DNA of 64,000 nucleotides from an uncultured Prevotellaceae bacterium (GTDB lineage Bacteria > Bacteroidota > Bacteroidia > Bacteroidales > Bacteroidaceae), in the NCBI GenBank assembly GCA_900316505.1, contig ONDH01000006.1, positions 62,001 through 126,000 of the forward strand, in the 5' to 3' direction. Under the pieces are notes generated by a model. It made no database searches and had not been told where the DNA came from. It worked only from the letters and a program-made list of their open reading frames with translations. Position 1 is the stretch's first letter. Each line of letters begins with the position of its first letter. The translations under genes were made by a program, and so were the position numbers. Below, one piece after another: positions 1-7,600 of the stretch.

Positions 1-1041
1 AACGACATGGATATGCTCGAGGTGGGCAAGGGACTCAACACAGAAGAAGATCGCACCCATTTTGGCATGTGGTGCATTATGTCCAGCCCGCTTCTCATTG
101 GTTGTGACCTACGCAATGTCAAGCCTGCAGCTAAGTTGCTGCTCCAAAACAAAGACTTGATTGCCCTCAATCAGGATGACCTTTGCATTCAGGCATACGT
201 GGTGCAACATGTGGGCGACACATACGTGCTGGTGAAAGACTTGGAGCAGCTTTACGGAAAGACGCGTGCAGTTGCTCTTTACAACCCATCCGACAAGAAA
301 GTGGACATGAGCATTCAGTTTACCGACCTCGACCTTGATGGTGCCGTCAAGGTGCGCGACCTCTATGAGAACGAAGACCTTGGTGAGATGACTGGTCAAA
401 TCTCTGTCGCGGTGCCTGCACATGGTACACGCATCTATCGTCTTGATGCTGAAACTCGCTTGGAGCGCAACCTCTACGAAGCAGAAACTGCCTATCTTGG
501 CAAGTATCAGGAAATCGCCAACAACCAGGCTGTCCACTCCGCTGTATATGAAAGCAGCGATGTCTGCTCGGGGAAAGAATATGTTGGATGGCTTGGCAAC
601 GATCCCAAAAACGACCTTCAGTGGCGTCATGTCTATAGCGACAATGGGGGCGACTACCAGATGACGCTTAAATTCATGTCGGGCGACAATCGTAACCTTA
701 CCCTCAATGTCAATGGCAAGGATGTCCAGACCCTCACCTGCAATTCAGGTGGCTACGACAAGGTGGGGTTCAAAACCCTCAACATCTCCCTCGTTCCAGG
801 GGAGAACCTCATCCGACTCTACAACAAGTCATCCTCAGCCGCAATGCCTAACATCGACTGCATGACCATCCATCCCGTTGGAGTCACCGAGCGCATTGCA
901 GTCGGCATTCATGCCCCTGTGGCTGTCTCTACAGCTAAGACACTTGACGGAAAATATTACACCCTCGACGGCAGAACTGTCAAACACCCCCGTAAAGGAC
1001 GCATTTACATCCATGACGGGAAGAGTGTTCTGATGAAGTGA
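1..1041 (+). CDS. GH27 alpha-galactosidase, C-terminal part (5' end outside window)
   Basis: The reading frame is open from base 1 and ends at 1041. The first residues (NDMDMLEVGKGL) followed by HFGMWCIMSSPLLIGCD are the conserved stretch after the catalytic core of glycoside hydrolase family 27, so this should release terminal alpha-galactose from oligosaccharides. Both catalytic aspartates of the family lie upstream of this stretch and are outside the window. An antiparallel beta domain follows (about residues 50-145), then a CBM6/CBM35-like beta-sandwich module (about 155-295, beginning NLYEAETA) and a short tail. Polysaccharide-utilising Bacteroidales carry many such enzymes. A strong terminator hairpin follows directly, so the gene ends its own transcription unit. 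Family is clear; exact substrate is not. Confidence 0.88.
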   Translation, partial: NDMDMLEVGKGLNTEEDRTHFGMWCIMSSPLLIGCDLRNVKPAAKLLLQNKDLIALNQDDLCIQAYVVQHVGDTYVLVKDLEQLYGKTRAVALYNPSDKKVDMSIQFTDLDLDGAVKVRDLYENEDLGEMTGQISVAVPAHGTRIYRLDAETRLERNLYEAETAYLGKYQEIANNQAVHSAVYESSDVCSGKEYVGWLGNDPKNDLQWRHVYSDNGGDYQMTLKFMSGDNRNLTLNVNGKDVQTLTCNSGGYDKVGFKTLNISLVPGENLIRLYNKSSSAAMPNIDCMTIHPVGVTERIAVGIHAPVAVSTAKTLDGKYYTLDGRTVKHPRKGRIYIHDGKSVLMK

Positions 1042-1058
1042 GGTGCTGGTTCTACACG

Positions 1059-1106
1059 AAGGGACTCACATCGATGCTCGTGCATCCATGTGAGTCCCTT
1101 TATTTT
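1059..1106 (+). terminator. Rho-independent-type terminator after the GH27 gene
   Basis: A 13-bp perfect inverted repeat (1059-1071 with 1088-1100, AAGGGACTCACAT) has a 16-nt loop and is followed by TATTTTT. It lies 18 bp after the GH27 stop. Confidence 0.85.
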
Positions 1107-1206
1107 TACCCCCCCCTAAAACGTAAAATAGAAGAGGAATACTGTAAAAAAACAGAGTCGTTCTATACATTTTTTATATTTTTTTCACCATATCATAAGG
1201 ATTTAC

Positions 1207-1214
1207 TATCTTTG
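1207..1214 (+). promoter_or_regulatory. Bacteroidetes-type -7 box upstream of upxY
   Basis: TATCTTTG followed by CA fits the TAnnTTTG -7 element. T-rich sequence lies about 20-30 bp upstream, but no clean TTTG -33 box is seen. It lies about 80 bp before the upxY start and is the likely promoter of the polysaccharide locus. Confidence 0.6.
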
Positions 1215-1291
1215 CATTCAAATTGGGTTCTTTCTCAGGTGAGGAGATTTCAATTTCATGGCAGAAATGTCATGGTGTAGCGTGAAGTAGC

Positions 1292-1900
1292 ATGGCAGAT
1301 ATTCCTGAAAATAATGCTTCCCACGAAACGATAGGTACATCTTTGCGCCAATCGCTCGCCGGAGGCGTACCCGAACGCAAGTGGCTGGTGGCGTTGGTGA
1401 GGGCCAAGTACGAAGAATTGTGCCGGAAGCAATTGCAGGACAATGGCTATGAAGCGTACGTTGCTTGTCAGAAGGAAATAAAGGTCTATCGTAACCGCCA
1501 TCGTCGCGAAGTGACACATATCATCATCAGTAGCATGGTGTTTGTCCACGTCAACGAGCAAGAGCGTCTGCAGGTACTGAAAGACTTCCCTGTCATCAAG
1601 TGTTTCTTAACTGACAAAGCGGCTCAACCGAACGAATTTGGCAGGCATCCCTTTGCTGTCATTCCCGATAAGCAGATGGAACGTCTCCAGTTCATGTTGT
1701 ACAATGCTGACTCTGCTGTCAGCTTCACTTCTGAACCACTCAGTCAGGGCGACCATATTCGCGTGGTGCGAGGTCCTCTCGCCACCTTGGAAGGGCAGGT
1801 GATCCGCCAGAATAACTCCTCTTGCCTTGTCGTCACCCTCGATACCCTTGGCTCAGCCATGGTCACCATCTCTCCCGATGATCTCGAGAAGATAAGCTAA
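1292..1900 (+). CDS. UpxY-like NusG-family transcription antiterminator
   Basis: The 202-residue protein has a NusG N-terminal (NGN) domain at about residues 30-125 (KWLVALVRAKYEELCRKQL; IISSMVFVHV) and a KOW-like C-terminal domain (SQGDHIRVVRGPLATLEGQV). Its length and position match UpxY proteins, which head capsule loci in Bacteroidales, load on RNA polymerase at the 5' leader of their own operon and prevent premature termination. This is a specialised paralogue of the housekeeping nusG at 62271. No UpxZ gene, the usual neighbour that inhibits UpxY of other loci, follows. Instead a gene-poor stretch and accessory genes separate it from the sugar genes. Family assignment is strong; the target operon is inferred from position. 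Confidence 0.88.
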   Translation: MADIPENNASHETIGTSLRQSLAGGVPERKWLVALVRAKYEELCRKQLQDNGYEAYVACQKEIKVYRNRHRREVTHIIISSMVFVHVNEQERLQVLKDFPVIKCFLTDKAAQPNEFGRHPFAVIPDKQMERLQFMLYNADSAVSFTSEPLSQGDHIRVVRGPLATLEGQVIRQNNSSCLVVTLDTLGSAMVTISPDDLEKIS

Positions 1901-2323
1901 TCCCCTCTCCACCCTACCCCCTAAACTCTAAACCCTCCTTTCTCCGCACTCAGCGCAATATATATCGTTCTTCCAGCGCATAATATTTCACGCTTCCAGC
2001 GCGAAAACACATGCGCACCGTGCGCCCTAGTTGGGACTCATTGAGAATCAAAAAATCAACTCACCCCCTGCACCTCTTTCCTCATCACCCTTGTTCATGT
2101 GACCCCAAGGTGCAGATTAAGTTAATATTTAGATTGCGAAAAAGCACGAAAATAAAAAAGCGGTATCTTACAGATGAAGAGTTTTATTTTGGTTGGAGAC
2201 TTTATAAAAGCAAGCTTTTAATCAATCTTCCCAAGATTGACATCAGATAAGAACAAGATTTTCGCGTATTCCGCGTTTTTAGCATGCTTTCGCAATTAAA
2301 ATAGAAATGACATTAACGTAGTG
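1901..2323. other. Gene-poor stretch between upxY and the DUF3990 module
   Basis: No convincing gene is seen. There are C-rich low-complexity bases after upxY, two copies of a CTTCCAGCGC-type motif (about 1970-2000), and an open frame at 2011-2250 whose composition does not look coding. Phrases near 2255-2300 (TTTTCGCGTATTCCGCG) resemble the repetitive intergenic filler common in Bacteroidales. It may include the leader on which UpxY acts, but no specific element could be identified. Confidence 0.4.
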
Positions 2324-2443
2324 ATGACGAAGAATACAAACTATATGCCCAATATAGCGAAGAAGAGCAATAACCTGCTACCGGCATTGATGCACGAAGT
2401 GGCAGCACTGCATTGCCATAACAATGGAGGAGCATTGATATGA
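2324..2443 (+). CDS. Possible 39-residue leader ORF, translationally coupled to the DUF3990 gene
   Basis: An ATG at 2324 opens a 39-codon frame that ends in TGA at 2441-2443. This overlaps the ATG of the next gene in an ATGA arrangement, as in translational coupling. The peptide (MTKNTNYMPN...) shows no family I recognise. DUF3990 genes are often preceded by a small DUF3791 gene; this peptide does not obviously resemble one, but could be an eroded relative. The overlap is the only real support. Confidence 0.3.
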   Translation: MTKNTNYMPNIAKKSNNLLPALMHEVAALHCHNNGGALI

Positions 2444-3108
2444 TCACGCTTTATCACGGGTCAGATCACATCATAGAAAAACCTGTGTTTGGTGAGGGCA
2501 AATCCTATAACGACTATGGAAAGGGATTCTATTGCACTGAGCATGTTGAACTGGCTAAGGAGTGGGCGTGCGCCGCGGGTGGCGATGGCTATGCCAATCG
2601 ATATCAACTGGAAATGAGTGGACTGAGCGTACTTAATCTTAATACCCCAGAGTACAACATATTAAATTGGCTTGCCATCCTGCTGGAAAATCGTAAGTTC
2701 AATGTGGCTGAAGGCTTGCCCCAACGGGCTAAAGCCTATATATTAGAGAACTTCAAGGTCGATTATAAGAAGTACGACATCATTATAGGCTATCGTGCCG
2801 ACGACTCCTATTTCAGCTATGCTGGCGACTTTGTAAATGGCACACTCTCGCTTTCCGACCTCTCTGAGGCTATGCGCTTAGGTAAGTTGGGCGAACAGGT
2901 GGTCTTGAAGTCCCCCAAAGCATTTGACGCACTGACCTTCGTTGAGGGAATAAAAGCCCCACGCGAGGAATATTTTGCCAAGTACAAGCAGCGTGATGAG
3001 GAAGCTCGTGGCAAGTATCGTAAGATTGCCACCAAACCCGTAGCTGAGGACGAGACCTACGTGATAGATGTCATCAGAAATAATTGGAAGAATGGCCAGA
3101 GCATATAA
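2440..3108 (+). CDS. DUF3990 family protein
   Basis: This 222-residue protein begins MITLYHGSDHIIEKPVFGEG and continues NDYGKGFYCTEH, the characteristic N-terminus of DUF3990. The family fold has been related to ADP-ribosyltransferase-like toxins (the H-G-S and Y-x(n)-G-x-G-F-Y pattern), but its activity is not established. DUF3990 genes usually sit in small accessory cassettes with one or two short partners. Here the start may be coupled to a 39-codon frame (ATGA overlap at 2440), and the next gene overlaps its 3' end by 17 bp. This suggests co-translation and possibly a toxin-antitoxin-like unit. The family call is confident; the function is unknown. Confidence 0.75.
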   Translation: MITLYHGSDHIIEKPVFGEGKSYNDYGKGFYCTEHVELAKEWACAAGGDGYANRYQLEMSGLSVLNLNTPEYNILNWLAILLENRKFNVAEGLPQRAKAYILENFKVDYKKYDIIIGYRADDSYFSYAGDFVNGTLSLSDLSEAMRLGKLGEQVVLKSPKAFDALTFVEGIKAPREEYFAKYKQRDEEARGKYRKIATKPVAEDETYVIDVIRNNWKNGQSI

Positions 3109-3532
3109 GAAGACATACCTCAACGGAGCCATGCGCAACCTTGCCGTGATGATGGATTGCGGTGTGCGCAAGTACGGCTACACGATTGGCGAGTTCTACC
3201 AGAAGTTCCTGTCGAGCGGAGTCTCGCGCCAGTTTGGTCAGGGCAATCCCCGCTATTTGGTAGGCATGTCAGGAGCCGAGTTGGCAGATTTAGTAGTGCA
3301 GGAGTCTGGCGGCAGCATTTCCGACACGAATGACGGCACTTACACCACCGGTCCCGAGTATTGGGCAGGTTGGGTGTTGGCATACTACCAGTGGCTGTCA
3401 CGTCGCAGTTTTGCCTTCATGCAACGCAAGGGCCTTGGTGCTGATACTGTCGTAACTATGTATCATCCCCTTCACGAGGCCGACCTCTCCAAGTTTGCCG
3501 ACGTTGCCAATGGCATACTGACCGAAAGGTAA
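3092..3532 (+). CDS. Hypothetical protein, partner of the DUF3990 gene
   Basis: I take ATG 3092 as the start (MARAYKKTYLNGAMRNL), giving 146 residues; a longer frame reaches back to 3068. The gene overlaps the DUF3990 gene by 17 bp. The protein is soluble, without signal peptide or membrane segment. The segment YTIGEFYQKFLSSGVSRQF, then a conserved-looking GNPRYLVGMSG, resembles proteins I associate with DUF3990 neighbourhoods, but I cannot name the family. By position it is a candidate antitoxin or cofactor for the DUF3990 protein. That is inference from overlap only. Confidence 0.6.
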   Translation: MARAYKKTYLNGAMRNLAVMMDCGVRKYGYTIGEFYQKFLSSGVSRQFGQGNPRYLVGMSGAELADLVVQESGGSISDTNDGTYTTGPEYWAGWVLAYYQWLSRRSFAFMQRKGLGADTVVTMYHPLHEADLSKFADVANGILTER

Positions 3533-3617
3533 AAGATATTTGGAAGTAAGATGTAAGAAATCGGTGACAAGATTCAAAGCAAGTGTTTGGCTTCTGGCTA
3601 ATGACTTTAAACAAATA

Positions 3618-3669
3618 TCTGATTGCACAGGTGGTCATATAGTGATGCAGTTCGATACTGCCAGTCAGA
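3618..3669 (+). repeat. tRNA-like hairpin repeat, copy 1
   Basis: The outer 8-nt arms TCTGATTG (3618-3625) and CAGTCAGA (3662-3669) pair with one U-G wobble. Inside, GCAG-TTCGATA-CTGC (3647-3661) forms a 4-bp stem with a 7-nt loop that looks like a tRNA T-arm, and CAGGTGGT resembles a D-loop. There is no anticodon arm. A near-identical copy lies at 7528-7580. It sits 43 bp before the start of the gene at 3713. Confidence 0.7.
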
Positions 3670-3712
3670 ACTATCTATATAAAGAAATAAGACAAGTAAC
3701 TATTAGATCAAT

Positions 3713-4015
3713 ATGACAAGAGATGAATTAATATCGAGCCTTATACAGGAGGCATATAATGAGGTGAGCAGACATAATTGCCAGTTCTCTACTGAAGCTG
3801 ATGCACAACTGCGTGAATTGATTGCAGCTGGAGTTGACCGTATGACGGTAGAAGAACGTTATAATGGAGCAAAGATTGCTGAGGCAGAGCGCAATATGCG
3901 CTATCTCTGCGAGCAACTTTGCGAGCGTACCCGTCGAGAGAGTCGAGTGATTGTCGAAAACAGAACTTTTTCGAGCGCACGTATGAGTATTTGTCCGCTG
4001 TGGCCTTTCTGCTAG
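3713..4015 (+). CDS. Conserved hypothetical protein (100 aa)
   Basis: This is a small soluble protein with predicted helices (TRDELISSLIQEAYNEVSRH; NGAKIAEAERNMRYLCEQL). It ends ARMSICPLWPFC, a Cys/Trp-rich tail that looks like a deliberate terminal motif, since such tails occur in other hypothetical Bacteroidales proteins. It is 12 bp upstream of the membrane protein at 4028, probably in the same transcript. No function can be assigned. Confidence 0.55.
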   Translation: MTRDELISSLIQEAYNEVSRHNCQFSTEADAQLRELIAAGVDRMTVEERYNGAKIAEAERNMRYLCEQLCERTRRESRVIVENRTFSSARMSICPLWPFC

Positions 4016-4027
4016 TACCAAATTGTT

Positions 4028-4597
4028 ATGAGTGAAGACCAAAGAATAACAAAATCTTTTGATTTTGCAGCTGATGTGACAAAGCAACTTATTGCCTTGT
4101 CTACTGCGATAATATCTTTGTGTGTTGCATTTACGGATAAGATATTTTCGTCATCTGCCGCTCAGTCTCATTCAACAGTATTGCTGATTGCTCTATTGTT
4201 TTTCGTGGCTTCAATCATCTTTGGTATTTTTACTCTCATGGCGCTTGCAGGTCACTTAGGAAGACCAAAACAAAAAACTTCTACAGATGCTCAACCATTG
4301 CAGGAAGAACAACCGGAAAATCATCAGCCGGGCCAACAAATAAACACACAAACGGCACAAAGTCCTATATATAATGGAAATGTTCGTTTCTTCTCTATGT
4401 GGCAAATGACGCTTTTTGTAGCAGCAATTATTGTGGCAATGGTCTATGTCTGGAAAGCATCATCTACACCTGTAGAAACACCTTCTCCAATAAAGGGAAC
4501 AGAAAAATATATGAAGGTGATACGGGTGTCTGATTACTCAATTGAGAATAGTCGTGTAAAAGATACACTTTTTATAGATCCGAGACCTAATCAATGA
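4028..4597 (+). CDS. Hypothetical membrane protein with two transmembrane segments
   Basis: This 189-residue protein has a short charged N-terminus, a weak hydrophobic stretch (LIALSTAIISLCVAF), a clear transmembrane segment near residues 57-77 (LLIALLFFVASIIFGIFTLM), a polar Gln/Pro-rich linker (about 88-115) and a second clear segment (MTLFVAAIIVAMVYVW). A short polar C-terminus follows. The layout resembles small membrane anchors or effectors in accessory modules, but no family is recognised. It lies between the 100-aa protein and the nuclease gene at 4636, with 38 bp to the latter, so co-transcription is plausible. Confidence 0.6.
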   Translation: MSEDQRITKSFDFAADVTKQLIALSTAIISLCVAFTDKIFSSSAAQSHSTVLLIALLFFVASIIFGIFTLMALAGHLGRPKQKTSTDAQPLQEEQPENHQPGQQINTQTAQSPIYNGNVRFFSMWQMTLFVAAIIVAMVYVWKASSTPVETPSPIKGTEKYMKVIRVSDYSIENSRVKDTLFIDPRPNQ

Positions 4598-4635
4598 GTA
4601 ATTCCAACAGATACCAATTTATAACAAAATAAGCA

Positions 4636-6051
4636 ATGGCGAAACATTACAGTGGATATTTTAAGAGAAGTCACAAAGATTTTGTGGCAAAAGGTGTCTT
4701 TGACGGCTTTGTCGGCAAAGATGCCAGACTACATGTTGACCCATTGTTACTGAAGAGATGTAAGACCCCTGAGTTTGTTGGTGCTTACGAAAAACTATTG
4801 GACCATTTTAGGAGGTTATTAACTCTTGTTCCAGAAAGAGATAAGCCAATAACAAATCTCCGCTATAAGTCTATAGTACAACACCTTTCTTTTCCGGAAT
4901 TTCATTTTATAGGTTTGGGATTTGGAGATAATTCCAGAGCAGGTAAGGGAATCACGGGTAAGAAGGCAGAGCTACTGGCGGAAACAGCTATTGAGATAGT
5001 ACAGGATGGAGTTGAGGATCCTGAAATATTCCTTTTAGTTAATCTCTTTCAAGAGAAAATAGGGGCCGATGGTATTAGTGATATTATGATCTGGACTCTT
5101 CGCAATGAGTTTGTACGATATACTCAGCGTGTGACGGAAGAATTTGGGTTTAAGACGTATAAATTCGATGGCTTATATGACCTTCCTTTCTTTATTAGAT
5201 CCGACAAGAAGAGGGGCTTGGTAAAAACCCCTATCATATTTGTTCCCACAGAGATTATACGAAATCTGCCTGAAGCAGAGTATCGCGACGGACATTTCTT
5301 TAGCGATTATAACAATGAAATTCGTAGGAGAATCAGCAAAGATGTTGGGTTGGCCTTGAGAGATATGCGAGATAAAAAACTTCTTAAGCAAAGGCTTCTT
5401 GCCAAACCAGCTGTGATGTCGAAGATGGCAGAGATATATCGTCACCTGAAGGGTAAGGGGTACGACTTTATGCAAGATGACAGCTTTATATATGCCTCTG
5501 CAATCATAGAGGAACTTATAGGTCAGGAGCCCCTTCCTTTAGAAGCTAAGGAAGACAATCTTGAAGCTGTGATGTACATTGCTCGTCAAATATGCCTTCA
5601 GTTCAAGAAAATGGTTGAAACTAACCGTATGTCTGAACTTCTCTATAACAAGGATAAATTCAAGAATGAGAAGGCACTACAGAGACTTTTCTTGATAATG
5701 GCTGATGGATATTGTAATATAAGTGATATTGTATTGAGTCCTGAAACAGACTATGGTGCAGGACCAGTAGATTTTAAATTTTCGAGTGGCCACCATAGTA
5801 AGGTTCTTCTTGAGATGAAGCTTGCACGGAATTCTCAGCTTATGCATGGTATTGAGGTTCAACTTCCAACTTATTTAAAAGCAGAAAGCACCTCTAAAGG
5901 AATCTATATGATTGTCATTGCTGATAATCATGATGAAGAATTGGTTAATACTCTTTGGAGAAGGCTAAAGACACAAAATATACCAGAATCTCTCATTCAG
6001 AATATCATTGCCATCGATGCAAGAAAGCGAAATAGTGCTAGTCGTTTGTAA
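4636..6051 (+). CDS. RecB-like PD-(D/E)xK nuclease-domain protein
   Basis: The first 340 or so residues of this 471-residue protein are a helical region I do not recognise. The C-terminal 100 residues show the order of a RecB/Cas4-like PD-(D/E)xK nuclease: Asp379 in GPVDFKF, Glu393 and Lys395 in LLEMKLA, then Gln409-x3-Tyr413 in EVQLPTYL, matching the QxxxY motif, followed by hydrophobic strands (IYMIVIADN). It probably cuts DNA with divalent metal. It is followed after 23 bp by a small helical protein (6075), and the pair sits among other defence-like genes, which suggests anti-phage or anti-plasmid function. The nuclease fold is read from motifs; the role is inference. Confidence 0.65.
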   Translation: MAKHYSGYFKRSHKDFVAKGVFDGFVGKDARLHVDPLLLKRCKTPEFVGAYEKLLDHFRRLLTLVPERDKPITNLRYKSIVQHLSFPEFHFIGLGFGDNSRAGKGITGKKAELLAETAIEIVQDGVEDPEIFLLVNLFQEKIGADGISDIMIWTLRNEFVRYTQRVTEEFGFKTYKFDGLYDLPFFIRSDKKRGLVKTPIIFVPTEIIRNLPEAEYRDGHFFSDYNNEIRRRISKDVGLALRDMRDKKLLKQRLLAKPAVMSKMAEIYRHLKGKGYDFMQDDSFIYASAIIEELIGQEPLPLEAKEDNLEAVMYIARQICLQFKKMVETNRMSELLYNKDKFKNEKALQRLFLIMADGYCNISDIVLSPETDYGAGPVDFKFSSGHHSKVLLEMKLARNSQLMHGIEVQLPTYLKAESTSKGIYMIVIADNHDEELVNTLWRRLKTQNIPESLIQNIIAIDARKRNSASRL

Positions 6052-6074
6052 CCTTATTAGCATCAAAGAATATT

Positions 6075-6488
6075 ATGGTAATTGGGAAAAACGAAATATT
6101 GAAGTATTTGTCGGATCCTTTTGATATTAAGATTTTAGACGCTGCCTTTAGGAATCTTGACGATACCACGAACCCAATCCGATTCAATAATTTCGCTTAT
6201 GTGTTAAGAGAGTTGGGGAATAGGGTGATAGATCGACTCGCTCCAAATAAGGATGTTATCGCAGCGAAATGGTGGAAACCATCACCTGATGATAAAATAG
6301 CCAATAAAGCAAATAGGAGGCAGCAGATACGATATGCTCTTTTAGATGGAAATCCAGAGGGCTTCGTTATTCAGAAACTTGAGACAGATGTCCAATTCAA
6401 TAGTCTCAAAGCGGATGCTGAAGAGTTAGTAAAAGTATTAACGCATAGATGTAAGAAACTTGATAATGTGGGTGGTAGTGAGAAATGA
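6075..6488 (+). CDS. Hypothetical helical protein, partner of the nuclease
   Basis: This 137-residue soluble protein has helices LRELGNRVIDRL and SLKADAEELVKVLTHR around a basic middle (NKANRRQQIRYAL). It resembles helical regions found beside predicted nucleases, but I cannot assign a family. Its spacing of 23 bp from the nuclease gene and the absence of an obvious promoter indicate one operon. It may regulate or target the nuclease. Downstream sequence (6489-6600) is AT-rich with short CATCATAC- and CAATTAA-type repeats. Confidence 0.55.
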   Translation: MVIGKNEILKYLSDPFDIKILDAAFRNLDDTTNPIRFNNFAYVLRELGNRVIDRLAPNKDVIAAKWWKPSPDDKIANKANRRQQIRYALLDGNPEGFVIQKLETDVQFNSLKADAEELVKVLTHRCKKLDNVGGSEK

Positions 6489-6690
6489 AGACATCATCCA
6501 TCATACTTCACACATCATACATCTCACACACATCATCTGCCAAACATTGAACAATTAACAATTAACAAATTAACATATAGTTTCAAGATTATAGTAAATA
6601 CCGTTGGAAACCCCCTGTTTTAGCTTTTTAGTGGCAGGTCCTTCGGAACATTATAAACAATTTATTAATAACAAAAAAAGTAAAAGTATT

Positions 6691-7482
6691 ATGAGAGTAA
6701 TCATCGAACCTGATTATGAGTCCATGTCAAGATGGGCTGCTGACTATGTAGCCAAGCGTATAAAAGAAGCTAATCCGACTCCAGAGAAGCCTTTTAAGTT
6801 GGGTTGCCCCACAGGTTCATCACCACTGGGTCTCTATCGTGAGCTCATCAAGAAGTATGAGGCAGGAGAACTGTCTTTCCAGAATGTCATCACATTCAAC
6901 ATGGATGAATACGTAAAGTTGCCAGAAGAGCACCCTGAAAGTTACCACAGTTTCATGTGGACAAATTTCTTCAGTCATATAGACATTAAGAAGGAGAATG
7001 TACACATCCTTAACGGAAATGCCGATGACCTCACCAAGGAGTGTGAGGATTACGAGAAGGCCATTGAGGCAGCAGGTGGCATAGACCTCTTCATGGGTGG
7101 TGTGGGTCCTGACGGTCACTTGGCATTCAACGAGCCTGGTTCTTCTCTTGCCAGCAAGACCCGAATCAAAACACTTACGACCGACACAATACATGCCAAC
7201 TCACGTTTCTTTGAAGGCAACCTCAACCTTGTTCCGAAGCAGGCGCTGACAGTAGGTATAGGTACGGTTATGGCAGCCAAGGAGGTGCTTCTTGTATGTA
7301 ATGGTCACAACAAAGCTCGTGCCCTGAAGCATTGCATCGATGGATACATTTCTCACAAGTGGACATCCTCAATGCTCCAGATGCATCCTCACGCTATCGT
7401 GGTGTGCGATGAGGCAGCCTGCGACGAGCTCACCGTAGGCACATACAAGTACTACCTCGACAAAGAACGTGGTAATTTGTAA
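6691..7482 (+). CDS. nagB: Glucosamine-6-phosphate deaminase
   Basis: NagB interconverts glucosamine-6-phosphate plus water with fructose-6-phosphate plus ammonia in the cytoplasm. Start at ATG 6691 (MRVIIEPDYESMSRW) gives 263 residues, close to the 266 of E. coli NagB; the frame extends back to a TTG at 6604 but that extension is not NagB-like. Visible motifs are the phosphate-binding GCPTGSSPLGLY, the NMDEYVKL loop with the catalytic Asp, and GGVGPDGHLAFNEPG with the active-site His. Placed just before wecB, it may set the amino-sugar phosphate pool feeding UDP-GlcNAc for the surface polysaccharide. Confidence 0.95.
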   Translation: MRVIIEPDYESMSRWAADYVAKRIKEANPTPEKPFKLGCPTGSSPLGLYRELIKKYEAGELSFQNVITFNMDEYVKLPEEHPESYHSFMWTNFFSHIDIKKENVHILNGNADDLTKECEDYEKAIEAAGGIDLFMGGVGPDGHLAFNEPGSSLASKTRIKTLTTDTIHANSRFFEGNLNLVPKQALTVGIGTVMAAKEVLLVCNGHNKARALKHCIDGYISHKWTSSMLQMHPHAIVVCDEAACDELTVGTYKYYLDKERGNL

Positions 7483-7527
7483 CAAAATTTTCAATTGTCA
7501 ACTTTCAATTGTCAATTTAATAAGGTT

Positions 7528-7580
7528 TCTGACTGCACAGGTGGTCGCATAGGTGATGCAGTTCGATACTGCCAGTCAGA
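7528..7580 (+). repeat. tRNA-like hairpin repeat, copy 2
   Basis: TCTGACTG (7528-7535) and CAGTCAGA (7573-7580) are perfectly complementary. The inner T-arm-like hairpin GCAG-TTCGATA-CTGC is identical to copy 1 at 3618-3669. Differences from copy 1 are confined to the middle plus one change that keeps pairing (C-G here, U-G there). It ends 20 bp before wecB, directly after AT-rich CAATTGTCAACTTT-type filler. Confidence 0.7.
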
Positions 7581-7600
7581 ACGAATAATCAGTTTTTATT

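Noticed and set aside
2011..2250. 79-codon frame after upxY
   Set aside because: Low-complexity start, no start context, and no family; the position might suggest UpxZ but the sequence does not resemble it.
7528..7580. Functional tRNA gene
   Set aside because: Only about 53 nt, no anticodon arm, and the acceptor stem is 8 bp; treated as a tRNA-like repeat.
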